DNA from: Nemopilema nomurai | Lineage: Eukaryota > Cnidaria > Scyphozoa > Rhizostomeae > Rhizostomatidae | Length of the DNA stretch: 64,000 bases | NCBI GenBank assembly: GCA_003864495.1 | Contig: ML133471.1 | Coordinates: forward strand, 3,780,257 to 3,844,256 | Reading direction: 5' to 3' | Part shown: in pieces, positions 62,121 through 64,000 of the stretch | How the letters are laid out: every line of letters begins with the position of its first letter | Position numbering within the stretch: the first letter of the stretch is position 1 | Made by a program: the position numbers and the translations under genes | The notes under the pieces: model-generated | Told to the model about the DNA's origin: nothing | Database searches by the model: none | The model's input: the letters and a program-made list of their open reading frames with translations, nothing else

Positions 62121-64000
62121 TCGGTAAGCAAAATATCACAACAGGATTCGGTAAGCAAGAATTCACAACAGGGTTCGGTAAGCAAGAATTCACAACAGGG
62201 TTCGGTAAGCAAGATCTCACATCAGGATTCGGTAAGCAAGAATTCACAACAGGGTTCGGTAAGCAAGAATTCACAACAGGGTTCGGTAAGCAAGAACTCA
62301 CAACAGGGTTCGGTAAGCAAGAACTCACAACAGGGTTTGGTAAGCAAGAATTCACAACAGGGTTCGGTAAGCAAGAATTCACAACAGGGTTCGGTAAGCA
62401 AGAACTCACAACAGGGTTCGGTAAGCAAGAACTCACAACAGGGTTTGGTAAGCAAGAATTCACAACAGGGTTTGGTAAGCAAGAATTCACAACAGGGTTC
62501 GGTAAGCAAGAATTCACTACAGGGTTCGGTAAGCAAGAATTCACAACAGGGTTCGGTAAGCAAGAATTCACAACAGGGTTCGGTAAGCAAGAATTCACAA
62601 CAGGGTTCGGTAAGCAAGAATTCACAACAGGGTTCGGTATGCAAGAATTCACAACAGGGTTCGGTAAGCAAGAATTCACAACAGGGTTCAGAAAGCAAGA
62701 TCTCACATCAGGATTCGGTAAGCAAGAATTCACAACAGGGTTCGGTAAGCAAGAATTCACAACAGGGTTCGGTAAGCAAGAATTCACAACAGGGTTCGGT
62801 AAGCAAGAAATCACAACAGGGTTCAGAAAGCAAGATCTCACATCAGGATTCGGTAAACAAGAATTCACAATAGGGTTTGGTAAGCAAGAATTCACAACAG
62901 GATTTAGTAAGCAAGATCTCACATCAGGATTCAGAAAGCAAGATCTCACATCAGGATTCGGTAAGCAAGAATTCACAACAGGATGTAGTAAGCAAGAATT
63001 CACAACAGGGTTCGGTGAGAATGAATTCATAACAGGATTCGGTAAGCAAGAATTCACAACAGGGTTCGGTAAGCAAGAATTCACAACAGGGTTTGGTAAG
63101 CAAGAATTCACAACAGGATTTAGTAAGCAAGATCTCACATCAGGATTCGGTAAACAAGAATTCACAACAGGGTTTGGTAAGCAAGAATTCACAACAGGAT
63201 TTAGTAAGCAAGATCTCACATCAGGATTCAGAAAGCAAGATCTCACATCAGGATTCGGTAAGCAAGAATTCACAACAGGGTTCGGTAAGCAAGAATTCAC
63301 AACAGGGTTCGGTAAGCAAGAATTCACAACAGGGTTCAGAAAGCAAGATCTCACATCAGGATTCGGTAAGCAAGAATTCACAACAGGGTTCAGAAAGCAA
63401 GATCTCACATCAGGATTCGGTAAACAAGAATTCACAACAGGGTTTGGTAAGCAAGAATTCACAACAGGATTTAGTAAGCAAGATCTCACATCAGGATTCA
63501 GAAAGCAAGATCTCACATCAGGATTCGGTAAGCAAGAATTCACAACAGGATGTAGTAAGCAAGAATTCACAACAGGGTTCGGTGAGAATGAATTCATAAC
63601 AGGATTCGGTTAGCAAGAATTCACAACAGGGTTCGGTAAGCAAGAATTCACAACAGGGTTTGGTAAGCAAGAATTCACAACAGGATTTAGTAAGCAAGAT
63701 CTCACATCAGGATTCGGTAAACAAGAATTCACAACAGGGTTCGGTAAGCAAGAATTCACAACAGGGTTCGGTAAGCAAGAATTCACAACAGGGTTCAGAA
63801 AGCAAGATCTAACATCAGGATTCGGTAAACAAGAATTCACAACAGGGTTTGGTAAACAAGAATTCACAACAGGATTTAGTAAGCAAGATCTCACATCAGG
63901 TTTCAGAAAGCAAGATCTCACATCAGGATTCGGTAAGCAAGAATTCACAACAGGATGTAGTAAGCAAGAATTCACAACAGGGTTCGGTGAGAATGAATTC
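62121..64000. repeat. 27-bp minisatellite with EcoRI/BglII-type variants, running off the right edge
   Basis: About 69 units of the type TTCGGTAAGCAAGAATTCAC plus AACAGGG. The main variant replaces GAATTC with GATCTC and ACAACAGGG with ACATCAGGA. A marked block with GGATGTAGTAAG followed by GGTGAGAATGAATTC recurs at 62981, 63548 and 63953, which is 21 and 15 units apart, so blocks larger than the unit have been duplicated. It sits in the intron just upstream of the acceptor of exon 62089-61901. Long ORFs on both strands follow from a 27-bp, stop-free unit and are not genes. Confidence 0.97.

Noticed and set aside
62027..63613. 528-codon plus and 511-codon minus ORFs with nine-residue repeats
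   Set aside because: Unit length of 27 bp keeps every frame in register and the unit has no stop in these frames. The array lies in an intron of the CUB/WSC gene.
1..64000. CRISPR arrays, bacterial operons, rRNA or tRNA genes
   Set aside because: None seen; tandem arrays here have contiguous units without unique spacers, and the gene structure is eukaryotic.

Overview
This is a window of an intron-rich, AT-rich animal nuclear genome. ShKT domains, a full metazoan NCBP1, an ANKLE1 nuclease, a CUB-type receptor and many short inverted-repeat elements suggest a marine invertebrate. My best guess is an anthozoan cnidarian (coral or sea anemone), which is inference. There is no sign of bacterial or organellar DNA. 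Gene models were built by reading splice sites and checking that exon phases join without a frame break; most ORFs of 60-130 codons in the window are chance.

Layout, left to right. (1) 1-5530, plus: 3' part of an ANKLE1/LEM3-type gene (ankyrin repeats, long disordered region, LEM domain, GIY-YIG nuclease). (2) 9361-10056, minus: intronless PH-domain protein. (3) 10.1-15.8 kb: no gene, several inverted-repeat elements. (4) 15791-21982, minus: eight-exon gene for a secreted Ser/Thr-rich protein ending in two ShKT domains. (5) 22-29.8 kb: no convincing gene, several non-autonomous transposons including one nested TTAA insertion. (6) 29801-30507 and 32485-37573, minus: a short and a long gene that are tandem paralogues of a family I do not recognise, with a LINE relic between them. 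(7) 37920-51802, plus: complete 28-exon NCBP1 (nuclear cap-binding protein CBP80), sharing a 346-bp divergent promoter with the long paralogue. (8) 53181 to beyond 62089, minus: 3' part of a single-pass membrane protein with CUB and WSC-like ectodomains and a PPxY-containing cytoplasmic tail. Its first visible exon lies just inside a 27-bp minisatellite that runs off the right edge.

The genes do not form an operon or a shared pathway. ANKLE1 and NCBP1 are nuclear housekeeping-type proteins; the ShKT protein and the CUB/WSC receptor are secretory-pathway proteins typical of cnidarian gene families; the paralogue pair is uncharacterised. The least explained items are the paralogue family, the two minisatellites with higher-order structure, and the TACCGTAAA inverted-repeat family with internal CCCC-rich arrays (three copies).
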